59,227 nucleotides of DNA from Mesorhizobium alhagi CCNWXJ12-2 (GCF_000236565.1 NZ_AHAM01000026.1:1-59227), one strand, 5' to 3'; shown: positions 1 to 8,570, numbered from the stretch's first letter. The notes: generated from the letters alone by a model not told the origin. Numbers and translations are program-made.

Positions 1-2838
1 GACCTCTTCCTCCGGCGCCTCGAAAACAAGCTCGTCATGCACCTGAAGCAGCATGCGCGCCGAAAGCTTCGCCTCGGCGAGCGCGGCGTCCATGCGGATC
101 ATCGCGCGGCGGATGATGTCGGCGGCCGAGCCCTGGATCGGCGCGTTGATGGCGGCGCGCTCGTTGAAGGCTCGGTGCTGCGGGTTCGACGAGCGGATTT
201 CCGGATAATGAGCCCGCCGGCCGAAGATCGTCTCGACATAACCCTTCTCGCGGCAAGAGGCCTTCGTCGATTCCATATAATCGCGTATGCCGGGAAAGCG
301 CTCGAAATAGCGTTTGATGTAGTCGCCGGCCTCCTCGCGCGGGATCGACAGCTGGTTGGCGAGGCCGAAGGCGGAGATGCCGTAGATGATGCCGAAATTG
401 ATCGCCTTGGCGCGGCGGCGCACTTCCGAAGGCATACCTTCGACCGGCACCGAGAACATTTCCGAGGCCGTCATCGCGTGGATGTCGACGCCGTCGGCGA
501 AAGCTTGGGTCAGCTGCGGAATGTCGGCTATGTGGGCGAGCACCCGAAGCTCGATCTGGCTATAGTCGGCCGAGATCAGCTTGTTGCCCTTCTCAGCGAT
601 GAAGGCCGTCCTGATACGACGGCCCTCTGCCGTGCGGATCGGTATGTTCTGCAGATTGGGCTCGGATGAGGATATGCGCCCGGTCGGGGTGGAGGCGAGA
701 GCATAGGAGGTGTGAACGCGCTTCGTCTCGGCGTGGATGTAGTCGGGCAGGGCGTCGGTATAGGTCGACTTCAGCTTGGTCAGCTGCCGCCAGTCGACGA
801 TCTTGCGCGGCAGCTCATAGCCTTCTGCGGCCAGTTCCTCGAGCAGTTGCGCCGTCGTCGACCATTGCCCCGACTTGGTTTTGCTACCGCGCGGCAAGCC
901 CATGCGGCCGAACAATATGTCGCCGAGCTGTTTCGGCGAGCCTATGGTGAAGCGCTCGCCGGCGATCGTGTAGATCTCGTCCTCGAGGGCTGCCGCGCGC
1001 TGGGCCAGTTCACCCGAAAGCCGGCTTAGCATCTGTCGGTCGACCGAGATGCCGCGCCCCTCCATCCGCGCCAGCACCGGCACAAGTGGACGTTCCAGCC
1101 GCTCATAGACCGAGACCTGCCCCTGCGCGACCAGCCGCGGCTTCAGCACGCGCCACAGCCGCATGGCGAGGTCTGAACCCTCCGTCGCATAGGTTGTCGC
1201 CCGCTCGATTTCGACGAAGTCAAAGGTCACGAGGTTGCGGCCGGAGCCGACCACGTCCTTGAACGGGATCACGGCATGGCCGAGCCAGCGCTCCGCCAAT
1301 GTTTCGAAAGCATGGTTGCCATTGCCTGCGTCGAGCACGTAGGAAATCAGCATCGTGTCGTCGAACGGCGCGATGTCCACGCCCAACCGGTGTATCAGCA
1401 GCCAGTCATATTTGATGTTGTGGCCGATCTTGAGCACCGACGGGTCGGTGAGCAGAGGCCGGATTGCCGCCAGAGCCTCATCGAAGGAGACCTGGTTCGG
1501 CGACCGGCCGCCTCCGAGCAGGTCGCCTTCGCTGGAGCGATGCGCGATCGGCACATAGGCAGCGCGTCCCGGCCGGATGGCGAGCGAGAAGCCGACCAGT
1601 TCGGCCAGCATCGGGTCGAGCGAGGTGGTTTCGGTCCTGAAGGCGACTGTGCCCGCTTCGCGCGCCTCAGCGAGCCAGGTCTGCAGGGTGGCGATATCGC
1701 GGATGCATTCGTATTTCGAGCGATCGATCTTGGCCGCGACGGCGGCCTCGGCGCGCGATTTGGCAAGCGCGGCCGGAGTTGCGCCCTCCGCCCTCGAGGA
1801 GGCGGCGAAGCCGCCGGAGGGCGCTGCCGAAGATTCTGCGCCTGCAGCCACGTCGGCGGGAAAGAGAATGCCTGCATCCAGATCGGGCCCGTGCGCCTCC
1901 GCGCCGGCCTGCACGATGATGCGAGCCGCCTCGATTTCGTTCGGTTCCGCCCCGGTTGTCTCGGCGACGCGGCGGGTCAGCGAAGAGAATTCCAGCGCCT
2001 TGAGAAACGAAATCAGCTTCGGCCCGTTCGGCGGCTGCAGCGCGAAATCGTCGAGCCCGTCTGCCAGCGGCACGTCGTTTTTCAGCCGCACCAGTTCGCG
2101 CGAAATCCGCGCCTTCTCGGCATTGTCGATGATCGACTGGCGGCGCTTGTCCTGCTTGATCTCGCCCGCCCGAGCCAGAAGCGCATCGAGGTCGCCGAAC
2201 TGCTCGATCAGTTGCGCCGCCGTCTTCGGCCCTATGCCGGGAACACCGGGCACATTGTCGACCGAATCGCCGGTCAGCGCCTGCAAATCGATCATCTTTT
2301 CGGGCGGCACGCCCCATTTCTCGATGACCTCGGGAACGCCGATCTGGCGATCCTTCATCGGGTCGTACATCGACACGGTCGGGCCGACCAGCTGCATCAG
2401 ATCCTTGTCGGAGGAGATGATCGTGGTGTCGCCGCCCGCTTCGCAGGCCAGCCTTGCATAGGTTGCGATCAGGTCGTCGGCCTCGAAGCCTTCGATCTCG
2501 ATGCAGGGCAGGTCGAAGGCGCGCGTCGCCTGCCGGATCAGGCCGAATTGCGGGATCAGATCGTCCGGCGGCGCCGAGCGGTTCGCCTTGTACTCGGCGT
2601 AGAGCTCGTTGCGGAAGGTTTTGGATGAATAGTCGAAGATCACGGCCAGATGCGTCGGCACCACGCCGACATCCGTGTTGCGCGCATCCTGCATCAGCTT
2701 CCACAGCATGTTGCAGAAGCCCGACACCGCGCCGACCGGCAGCCCGTCCGATTTGCGGGTCAGCGGGGGAAGCGCATGGTAGGCGCGGAAGATGTAGCCG
2801 GAGCCGTCTACGAGGAAGAGGTGATCGCCTTTTTTCAT
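1..2838 (-). CDS. polA: DNA polymerase I, 3' end missing at window edge
   Basis: DNA polymerase I fills gaps and removes RNA primers during replication and repair. The minus-strand frame opens at an ATG at 2838 and stays open for 946 codons to the left edge, so only the last few dozen residues are missing. The N-terminus (MKKGDHLFLVDGSGYIFRAYHALP) is the 5'-nuclease domain (about residues 1-290). A 3'-5' exonuclease-like domain follows (about 390-590), then a family A polymerase domain with the O-helix region (RRAKAINFGIIYGISAFG) and motif C (LLQVHDELVFEAP) at the very end. The exonuclease-like domain is odd. The motif I segment reads VAFRTETTSLD, where E. coli has FDTET (Asp355), and the Exo III segment reads YATEGSDLA where E. 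coli has YAAEDADV (Asp501). Two metal ligands therefore appear replaced, while the Glu357 and Asp424 (NIKYD) equivalents remain. Proofreading is probably weak or absent. The family assignment is certain; the functional consequence is inferred. Confidence 0.97.
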   Translation of the reverse strand, partial: MKKGDHLFLVDGSGYIFRAYHALPPLTRKSDGLPVGAVSGFCNMLWKLMQDARNTDVGVVPTHLAVIFDYSSKTFRNELYAEYKANRSAPPDDLIPQFGLIRQATRAFDLPCIEIEGFEADDLIATYARLACEAGGDTTIISSDKDLMQLVGPTVSMYDPMKDRQIGVPEVIEKWGVPPEKMIDLQALTGDSVDNVPGVPGIGPKTAAQLIEQFGDLDALLARAGEIKQDKRRQSIIDNAEKARISRELVRLKNDVPLADGLDDFALQPPNGPKLISFLKALEFSSLTRRVAETTGAEPNEIEAARIIVQAGAEAHGPDLDAGILFPADVAAGAESSAAPSGGFAASSRAEGATPAALAKSRAEAAVAAKIDRSKYECIRDIATLQTWLAEAREAGTVAFRTETTSLDPMLAELVGFSLAIRPGRAAYVPIAHRSSEGDLLGGGRSPNQVSFDEALAAIRPLLTDPSVLKIGHNIKYDWLLIHRLGVDIAPFDDTMLISYVLDAGNGNHAFETLAERWLGHAVIPFKDVVGSGRNLVTFDFVEIERATTYATEGSDLAMRLWRVLKPRLVAQGQVSVYERLERPLVPVLARMEGRGISVDRQMLSRLSGELAQRAAALEDEIYTIAGERFTIGSPKQLGDILFGRMGLPRGSKTKSGQWSTTAQLLEELAAEGYELPRKIVDWRQLTKLKSTYTDALPDYIHAETKRVHTSYALASTPTGRISSSEPNLQNIPIRTAEGRRIRTAFIAEKGNKLISADYSQIELRVLAHIADIPQLTQAFADGVDIHAMTASEMFSVPVEGMPSEVRRRAKAINFGIIYGISAFGLANQLSIPREEAGDYIKRYFERFPGIRDYMESTKASCREKGYVETIFGRRAHYPEIRSSNPQHRAFNERAAINAPIQGSAADIIRRAMIRMDAALAEAKLSARMLLQVHDELVFEAPEEEV

Positions 2839-2999
2839 GGCGAAAGCGATAGCGTGGAGGGCAAACACTGTCCACTTCCAAACATTCGGAAGCAGCCGTC
2901 CGGCGCCGACCAACTGACATTCCGGACCGATCACGCGTTTGTTACGAAACTGTAATGTTGTTGCCCTTGAATCAACACTTTCCGGTTTCCAAATGATCG

Positions 3000-3147
3000 C
3001 CATCGGCGTTTTTTGCCGAGTCCGGAGTATGGCCCGTCCCCCGCCTAGACCGGACACAGCGGCAGCCTAATCCCCCTCTCCGGGCTGCCGCTCCATTTTG
3101 AAGTACCGCCGCCGTGGTCTCCCCCTCCGCCACGGCGGCATTTCTTT
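3000..3147 (+). ncRNA. candidate small RNA with twin C-rich-loop hairpins
   Basis: The 398-bp gap between the divergent polA and M20 peptidase genes holds two consecutive perfect 10-bp hairpins. The first has arms 3058-3067 and 3083-3092 with loop 3068-3082; the second has arms 3108-3117 and 3130-3139 with loop 3118-3129. Both loops carry a C-rich anti-Shine-Dalgarno-like run (UCCCCCUC). The second stem is followed by a U-rich tail (AUUUCUUU), as in a rho-independent terminator, which sets the strand. A weak CTTGAA/CAAATG pair near 2966-2994 could be a promoter, so the 5' end is only approximate. Rhizobiales sRNA families of the alpha-r type, and the Rhodobacter-type RNAs with CCUCC loops, have this look, but I cannot assign a family without a covariance search. 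The rest of the gap shows no gene. Confidence 0.5.
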
Positions 3148-3236
3148 GCCCGCGGCAAAGGGCTGAACCAATCTTTCCGGGCTTTTCGCGGCCGTTGCGA
3201 CCCATTAGGGTGCGGCCAGATTCGAAAGGGCCCTGA

Positions 3237-4625
3237 ATGCTGCCACTACCACCCGTTCTCGACCGCCTCGACCGGAACCTCGACCACAGTGTGGAGCGCC
3301 TGTTCGGCCTGCTCCGCATCAAATCGATCTCCACCGATCCGGCCTATGCCTCCGAATGCCGCCGCGCCGCCGAATGGCTGGTCGCGGACCTGACCTCGAT
3401 CGGCTTCGACGCCAGCGTCCGCGACACGCCCGGCCATCCCATGGTGGTGGCGCATCATGACGGCCCGACGCCGGACGCGCCGCATGTGCTTTTCTATGGC
3501 CATTATGATGTCCAGCCCGTCGACCCGCTCGAATTGTGGGAGAGCGACCCATTCGACCCGGCGCTGAAGGATATCGGCGCCGGCCGCAAGATCATCACCG
3601 GCCGCGGCTCCTCCGACGACAAGGGCCAACTGATGCTCTTCGTCGAGGCGTGCCGCGCCTATAAGGAAGTCCACGGCAAGCTGCCCTGCAAGGTGTCCAT
3701 CTTGTTCGAGGGCGAGGAAGAGTCTGGCTCTGCTTCGCTGAAGCCGTTCCTGGAAGCCAATGCCGCGGAACTGAAGGCCGATTTCGCCATGGTCTGCGAC
3801 ACCTCGATGTGGGACCGCGAGACGCCGGCGCTCTGCATAGGCCTGCGTGGCCTCGTCGGCGAGGAGATCACGGTCCATGCGGCCGACCGGGACCTGCATT
3901 CGGGCGAATTCGGCGGCGCGGCAGCCAATCCGATACGTATCCTGGCCAAGGTGCTGGCCGACATGCACGACGAGACCGGCCGCGTCACCATTCCCGGCTT
4001 CTACGAAGGCGTCGAGGAGACGCCGTCCCAGATCCTGAAATCCTGGGAAGCGCTGGGCGAGACCGCCGAGAGCTTCCTCGGCGAGGTCGGCCTGTCGATC
4101 CCGTCCGGCGAGAAGGGCCGCTCGGTGCTCGAACTCACCTGGGCGAGGCCGACCTGCGAGTTCAACGGCATCACCGGCGGCTACACCGGCAAGGGCTTCA
4201 AGACGGTCATCGCCTCGCAAGCATCGGCAAAAGTCTCCTGCCGCCTGGTCCACAAGCAGGACCCGCAGAAAATCCGCGAAGCGCTGCGGGCTTTCGTCCG
4301 CGAGCGCATTCCCGCCGACTGCTCCGTCGAGTTCGATGAGCATGGCGGCTCGCCGGCGATCCAGCTTTCCTACGATGCGCCGTTCCTGACAAAGGCCAAG
4401 ACGGCTCTGTCCGACGAATGGGGAAAGCCGGCGGTCATGATCGCCATGGGCGGCTCGATTCCGATCGTCGGCGACTTCCAGAATTATCTCGGCATGGAAT
4501 CACTGCTTGCCGGGTTCGCGCTCGTCGACGATCGCATCCACTCGCCCAACGAGAAATACGACCTGTCCTCCTTCCACAAGGGCCAGCGCTCCTGGGCCCG
4601 CATCCTCGACGCGCTGACCCGGTGA
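3237..4625 (+). CDS. M20-family metallopeptidase (dipeptidase)
   Basis: A 462-residue zinc peptidase of the M20/M25/M40 family, of the type annotated as M20 family dipeptidase, which hydrolyses dipeptides or N-acyl amino acids in the cytoplasm. The metal-binding signature is complete: FYGHYDVQPVD (His89, Asp91), GRGSSDDKGQ with the bridging Asp, and EGEEESGS with the catalytic Glu pair. The inserted dimerisation domain follows (about residues 200-360, with HSGEFGGAAANP). The length is usual for the family. The ATG at 3237 is the first in frame, and the family N-terminus (LDRLDRNLDHSVERLFGLLRIKSIST) begins right after it. The gene is followed after 7 bases by the RNase D gene, so the two are probably co-transcribed. 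Substrate specificity cannot be told from the sequence. Confidence 0.93.
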   Translation: MLPLPPVLDRLDRNLDHSVERLFGLLRIKSISTDPAYASECRRAAEWLVADLTSIGFDASVRDTPGHPMVVAHHDGPTPDAPHVLFYGHYDVQPVDPLELWESDPFDPALKDIGAGRKIITGRGSSDDKGQLMLFVEACRAYKEVHGKLPCKVSILFEGEEESGSASLKPFLEANAAELKADFAMVCDTSMWDRETPALCIGLRGLVGEEITVHAADRDLHSGEFGGAAANPIRILAKVLADMHDETGRVTIPGFYEGVEETPSQILKSWEALGETAESFLGEVGLSIPSGEKGRSVLELTWARPTCEFNGITGGYTGKGFKTVIASQASAKVSCRLVHKQDPQKIREALRAFVRERIPADCSVEFDEHGGSPAIQLSYDAPFLTKAKTALSDEWGKPAVMIAMGGSIPIVGDFQNYLGMESLLAGFALVDDRIHSPNEKYDLSSFHKGQRSWARILDALTR

Positions 4626-4632
4626 GGCCCTC

Positions 4633-5250
4633 ATGACCATCCGCTTCCACAGAAACGACCTGCCTGATCTCGCGCATTACGAGGTCGACGCCGTCGCTAT
4701 CGACACCGAGACCCTGGGCCTCAAGCCGCACCGCGACCGGCTTTGCGTGGTGCAGATCTCGCCCGGCGACGGCACCGCCGACGTGATTCAGATCGCGCCC
4801 GGCCAAACCCAGGCGCCCAATCTGGTCGCCATCTTGCGGGATGCAAAAATCACGAAACTTTTCCACTACGGCCGTTTTGACATTGCCGTGCTCTACCATG
4901 CCTTCGGCGCCATGGCCGAGCCGGTGTTCTGCACCAAGATCGCCTCGCGCCTGACCCGCACCTATACCGACCGCCACGGGCTCAAGGACATTTGCGCCGA
5001 GCTGATAGGCGTGAATCTCTCCAAGGCGCAGCAATCCTCCGACTGGGCGACCGAGACGCTGTCCCAAGAGCAGCTCGAATATGCGGCGTCGGACGTGCTC
5101 TATCTGCACCGGCTGCGTGACGTGCTGGCGGGAAGGCTGGTGCGGGAAAACCGTACCGAGGAAGCCGAGGCCTGCTTCCGCTTCCTGCCGACGCGCTCGA
5201 AGCTCGATCTTCTCGGATGGGACGAGGAAGACATCTTCGCGCACAGCTGA
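4633..5250 (+). CDS. rnd: RNase D-type 3'-5' exonuclease, short form
   Basis: A 205-residue DEDDy exonuclease that trims RNA 3' ends. Exo I is AIDTETLGLKP (Asp24, Glu26), Exo II is HYGRFDIAVLYH, and Exo III is YAASDVLYLHRL with the Tyr and Asp of the DEDDy class. The protein stops after the exonuclease domain and lacks the HRDC domains of E. coli RNase D, as is usual for the short alphaproteobacterial form. The last 27 codons (5168-5250) recur almost identically at 8162-8244, on the far side of the RTX gene. The three differences all fall in third codon positions, and only one changes a residue (Asp to Glu). The gene itself is intact, so the original 3' end was either duplicated or replaced when the RTX segment arrived. 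Confidence 0.93.
   Translation: MTIRFHRNDLPDLAHYEVDAVAIDTETLGLKPHRDRLCVVQISPGDGTADVIQIAPGQTQAPNLVAILRDAKITKLFHYGRFDIAVLYHAFGAMAEPVFCTKIASRLTRTYTDRHGLKDICAELIGVNLSKAQQSSDWATETLSQEQLEYAASDVLYLHRLRDVLAGRLVRENRTEEAEACFRFLPTRSKLDLLGWDEEDIFAHS
5168..5250 (+). repeat. 83-bp direct repeat, left copy (3' end of rnd)
   Basis: The last 83 bases of rnd, stop codon included, match 8162-8244 at 80 of 83 positions in the same orientation. The differences are C5175/T8169, C5223/A8217 and G5241/C8235. Similarity ends exactly at the TGA on both sides. The two copies bracket the RTX gene. Confidence 0.9.
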
Positions 5251-5518
5251 GGATGTGCAGCCTACGGTGCCCGTTGGTCGCACAGCAAATTCCGCAGCTC
5301 AACCCAGCGTAGCGGATTGACACTGGGGAAAAGATTGGAAAACCTTCTTCTTGGGGGAGTGGGTTCCGACCGGCATGTCATCCTGCAGGATTGACGCACT
5401 CCATTCGGTAGCAATTCGAGGAACGCGTCGGGTGCCTCCGCACGCCGGCATCATAGATATCAGATGGTGAATCCAATAGCGCCGTTGCGCCGCCGGGCGC
5501 AATGAGCAGGGGGAGCTT

Positions 5519-8146
5519 ATGGCGAATTACAACTTGACGGTAGGCAACGATGTTCTCATCGGCACGGAGGGTGCTGATAATTTCTACGGTGTGAATTCCG
5601 GTGTCACCGGTGGTACCGACACGTTGAACGGCGGTGGGGGCGACGATAGTTTCTATGTTGGCCATCTCGCCGCCGGCACGGTCAACGGCGGCTCAGGAAT
5701 TGACACAGTTTTTATTTACGGTGGCTTGGGTACTGTTACATACACCAACGTTGAAATTCTGAGCGTAACTGAATTTTATGTTCTCTCTGGTAGTGTATCG
5801 CAGTTTGCTTCCTTCGGAAGGATTGTGGATTCCACCGATCCGCTGCGGCAGATTCCCATTTACCTTGCCGGAGCCGGCGGCACCGTCGATTTCTCCGGAC
5901 GCCTGACGGGTAGCCAATCGATCAATCTGACGGGCTCCGACGCAACGTCCGGTGTTGTCATCACCGGCACAGCCAATGGCGATGAACTCCGCGGCTCAAA
6001 GTTTAACGATGTTTTGAATGGGGGCGGCGGCGCGGACTGGATCGGGGCTGGTGACGGCAACGACACACTAAACGGCGGCGATGGGAACGATACGCTCTCG
6101 ACCGGCGGCTTTGGCGCCGACACTTTGAATGGTGACGCCGGCAACGACACACTCAGCGCCTACAACGGCTTGGCCAACACGCTGAACGGCGGTGCCGGCA
6201 ATGATCTATTCCTGATCTTTGGCAATTCAGGTACAGTCGATGGCGGCGCTGGTACGGATACTGTAAAAGGCAGCGATTTCGGGAATACCACTTTCACTAA
6301 CGTTGAGGTGCTGAATATCGACGCCGGCCATATCTTCGCCAAAATACCGCAGCTGGCTTCCTTTGCCGCGATTGTAAATTTACCTGTTTTTGGCACGCAG
6401 ATTACATTTGTTCTGGATGGAGATGGCGGCGTCCTCGATTTCTCGACGCGAGTGACAGGTACGCGTTCCGTCTACGCGACGGGCCAGGACGTTATATCCG
6501 GCATCACCATTACCGGCACGCTCAACGGTGATCGCCTCGAAGGTTCGGAATTCAATGACACGCTGAACGGCGGTGGGGGCGACGACACGCTGGACGGTGG
6601 CGGCGGCGATGACACGCTGGACGGTGGCGATGGTGCTGACACACTTTACGGCGGCGGTTCCGATGTGTTGAGGGGTGGTGCCGGCGACGACAGGTTTATT
6701 ATCCTAGATAATACGGCAGCAACAATCGATGGAGGCGCAGGCAAAGACACAATCGTCGTAACGAGTGCTCTCGGTTCACTAACCTTCAGCAACGTTGAAG
6801 TTCTCGAGATCGAAAACGGTTACGTGTTTGCCAGCTTGGCGCATATTAATGCTTTCAACACGATATTTTCCACCATCTATCCTAATACCGTGATCCTTTT
6901 CAATCTTGTCGGGGCTGGCGGCACGGTTGATTTCTCGGATCGTCTGACAGGGGAGTGTGCTGCTTCTGTAGACGGCCAGAACCTCTCCTCAGGATACAAA
7001 GTCGTTGGAACCGTCAACAATGATTTTTTTATTGGCTCTAGCTTTGACGACGTGCTGAACGGCGGCGGCGGAGCGGATGAGCTAGTCGGTGGCTTCGGTA
7101 ACGACATTTACTATCTCGACAACTCGGCCGATGTTATCGTCGAAGCGGCCGGAGGCGGTACCGATACAGCGCGTTCCTTCGTCAACTGGACGCTTGCCAA
7201 CAATGTCGAGCGACTGGAGTTGCAGGGGACGGGCAATCTGAACGGCACCGGAAATACGCTTAACAACACGCTGGTCGGCAATGCGGGCAACAATGTCCTG
7301 AACGGCGGCGCCGGAAACGACTATATGATGGGCGGCGCCGGCAACGACATATTCGTGGTTGCCGCAGCCCGAGACAGAACCGTCGAGAATGCCAGTGGCG
7401 GCACCGATACCATTCGCAGCTATATCAACTGGACGCTCGGCGCCAATGTCGAGCGGCTGGAGCTGCAGGGGACGGGCAATCTGAACGGCGCCGGAAATTC
7501 GCTCAACAACACGCTGGTCGGCAATGTGGGCAACAACCTCCTGAATGGCGGCGCCGGAAACGACTATATGGTCGGCGGAGCCGGCAACGATATATTCGTG
7601 GTTGCCTCGACGGAAGATAGAACAGTCGAGAATGCCGGCGGCGGCATCGATACCGTTCGCAGCTATATCGACTGGACGCTCGGCGGCAATGTCGAGCGGC
7701 TCGAGCTGCAGGGCACGGGCAATCTGAACGGCGCCGGAAATACGGCCAACAACACGCTGGTCGGCAATGTGGGCAACAACCTCCTGAATGGCGGCGCCGG
7801 CAACGACTATATGGTAGGCGGCGCCGGGAATGACATTTTCATGTTCGATACCGCGCTCGGCGCGAGCAATGTCGATACGGTCGCTGACTTCAACGTCGCA
7901 GCCGACACCATACGGCTGGAGAACGCGATCTTTTCGACGATCGCAGGATCCGGAACGCTGACGGCAGCTCAGTTCGCCAGTAACGCCAGCGGCACGGCGC
8001 AGGACGCCAGCGACCGCATCATCTACGAGACCGACACCGGAAAACTGATCTACGACAGCAACGGCAGTGCGGCCGGCGGAGCTTTCCATTTCGGCACGCT
8101 CGCCTCCGGCCTTGCAATTACCAATGCCGATTTCTTTATGGTCTGA
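5519..8146 (+). CDS. RTX-type calcium-binding secreted protein
   Basis: An 875-residue acidic repeat protein with many glycine/aspartate nonapeptides (GGAGND, GGGGDD), which form Ca2+-filled beta-rolls. The C-terminus (VADFNVAADTIRLENAIF through ITNADFFMV) is of the kind that type I secretion systems recognise; there is no N-terminal signal peptide. Three copies of an unfamiliar module of about 90-100 residues, each opening with NVEVL or NVEIL and containing GGxxDFSxRxTG, start near residues 77, 260 and 424, each followed by an RTX block. From residue 562 there are near-perfect 81-residue tandem units. The ribosome-binding site (GGGGGAG) lies 5 bases before the ATG. Base composition is visibly more AT-rich (about 6690-7030) than in the neighbours. 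A TTGACA at 5317 could be a -35 box, but I see no clear -10. No transporter gene is adjacent. Adhesin, lectin-like or surface-layer roles are possible; no enzymatic domain is visible. Confidence 0.92.
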   Translation: MANYNLTVGNDVLIGTEGADNFYGVNSGVTGGTDTLNGGGGDDSFYVGHLAAGTVNGGSGIDTVFIYGGLGTVTYTNVEILSVTEFYVLSGSVSQFASFGRIVDSTDPLRQIPIYLAGAGGTVDFSGRLTGSQSINLTGSDATSGVVITGTANGDELRGSKFNDVLNGGGGADWIGAGDGNDTLNGGDGNDTLSTGGFGADTLNGDAGNDTLSAYNGLANTLNGGAGNDLFLIFGNSGTVDGGAGTDTVKGSDFGNTTFTNVEVLNIDAGHIFAKIPQLASFAAIVNLPVFGTQITFVLDGDGGVLDFSTRVTGTRSVYATGQDVISGITITGTLNGDRLEGSEFNDTLNGGGGDDTLDGGGGDDTLDGGDGADTLYGGGSDVLRGGAGDDRFIILDNTAATIDGGAGKDTIVVTSALGSLTFSNVEVLEIENGYVFASLAHINAFNTIFSTIYPNTVILFNLVGAGGTVDFSDRLTGECAASVDGQNLSSGYKVVGTVNNDFFIGSSFDDVLNGGGGADELVGGFGNDIYYLDNSADVIVEAAGGGTDTARSFVNWTLANNVERLELQGTGNLNGTGNTLNNTLVGNAGNNVLNGGAGNDYMMGGAGNDIFVVAAARDRTVENASGGTDTIRSYINWTLGANVERLELQGTGNLNGAGNSLNNTLVGNVGNNLLNGGAGNDYMVGGAGNDIFVVASTEDRTVENAGGGIDTVRSYIDWTLGGNVERLELQGTGNLNGAGNTANNTLVGNVGNNLLNGGAGNDYMVGGAGNDIFMFDTALGASNVDTVADFNVAADTIRLENAIFSTIAGSGTLTAAQFASNASGTAQDASDRIIYETDTGKLIYDSNGSAAGGAFHFGTLASGLAITNADFFMV
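7202..7843 (+). repeat. 243-bp tandem repeat inside the RTX gene
   Basis: Units begin at 7202, 7445 and 7688, exactly 243 bp (81 codons) apart. The third is incomplete, ending where the secretion-signal region starts. Each unit encodes NVERLELQGTGNLNG, an NNTLVGN segment, two GGAGND nonapeptides and a W-containing strand. Identity at DNA level is high, so recent duplication or ongoing unit-number change is likely. Confidence 0.9.
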
Positions 8147-8161
8147 CGTGGCGGCATACGC

Positions 8162-8244
8162 AGGCCTGTTTCCGCTTCCTGCCGACGCGCTCGAAGCTCG
8201 ATCTTCTCGGATGGGAAGAGGAAGACATCTTCGCCCACAGCTGA
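8162..8244 (+). repeat. 83-bp direct repeat, right copy (rnd 3'-end remnant)
   Basis: The copy of the rnd 3' end begins 16 bases after the RTX stop codon and ends at the same TGA. It encodes the C-terminal RNase D residues (through EEDIFAHS) but has no start or upstream coding sequence, so it is a non-functional remnant or the displaced original gene end. Confidence 0.9.
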
Positions 8245-8258
8245 GTGGTGTAAAAGGC

Positions 8259-8393
8259 TCAGCTCGGATTGACGGGTTTGCGGCGAGGCGGCGTTTGCTT
8301 TAGCGGCGCCGAAGGCACGGCGGGCTGCTCGGGCTCGCTGTTCCACCATCTGTAGAATGCGTAAGCCGCAAGGGCGACAAGAATGCGCTTCAT
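8259..8393 (-). CDS. small hypothetical protein, 44 residues
   Basis: A short minus-strand frame encoding MKRILVALAAYAFYRWW followed by a proline- and lysine-rich tail (PAVPSAPLKQTPPRRKPVNPS). The N-terminal hydrophobic stretch could be a single membrane anchor. A good ribosome-binding site (GGGAG) precedes the ATG at 8393, and it is the best-supported start in this gap. The stop lies 15 bases from the right rnd remnant, facing it. Before the RTX insertion this gene probably sat convergent to rnd. Function unknown; it may be a lineage-specific membrane peptide or a spurious frame. Confidence 0.45.
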   Translation of the reverse strand: MKRILVALAAYAFYRWWNSEPEQPAVPSAPLKQTPPRRKPVNPS

Positions 8394-8570
8394 CGGCTGT
8401 CTCCCGGATGAGGTCCGTTGAAAAATCTTGGCCACGCGATTTCGTTCCCCGCGCAAGACCTGGACGGGTGCTGATCAAACCTGCGTGAAAAACCGGTTTT
8501 GCTGCTCGGAATGACGGAAATCACGTCGGTTTCAGGCAAAAACGTGCGGTTTCGCCTTGGCTGGAATACG

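Noticed and set aside
1276-2628. Long open frame antisense to polA (450 codons)
   Set aside because: High-GC shadow: the composition is Arg/Gly/Asp-rich with no recognisable domain, and it lies entirely opposite the conserved PolA frame.
5317-5345. TTGACA as promoter of the RTX gene
   Set aside because: The -35 box is perfect but no acceptable -10 lies at 16-18 bases, so it was only mentioned and not listed as a feature.
7202-7843. CRISPR-like regular repeats
   Set aside because: The 243-bp units are coding RTX repeats in one frame without unique spacers; no cas genes are present.
7082-8089. 335-codon frame antisense to the RTX repeats
   Set aside because: Mirror of the tandem repeats; it has no independent start context or domain.
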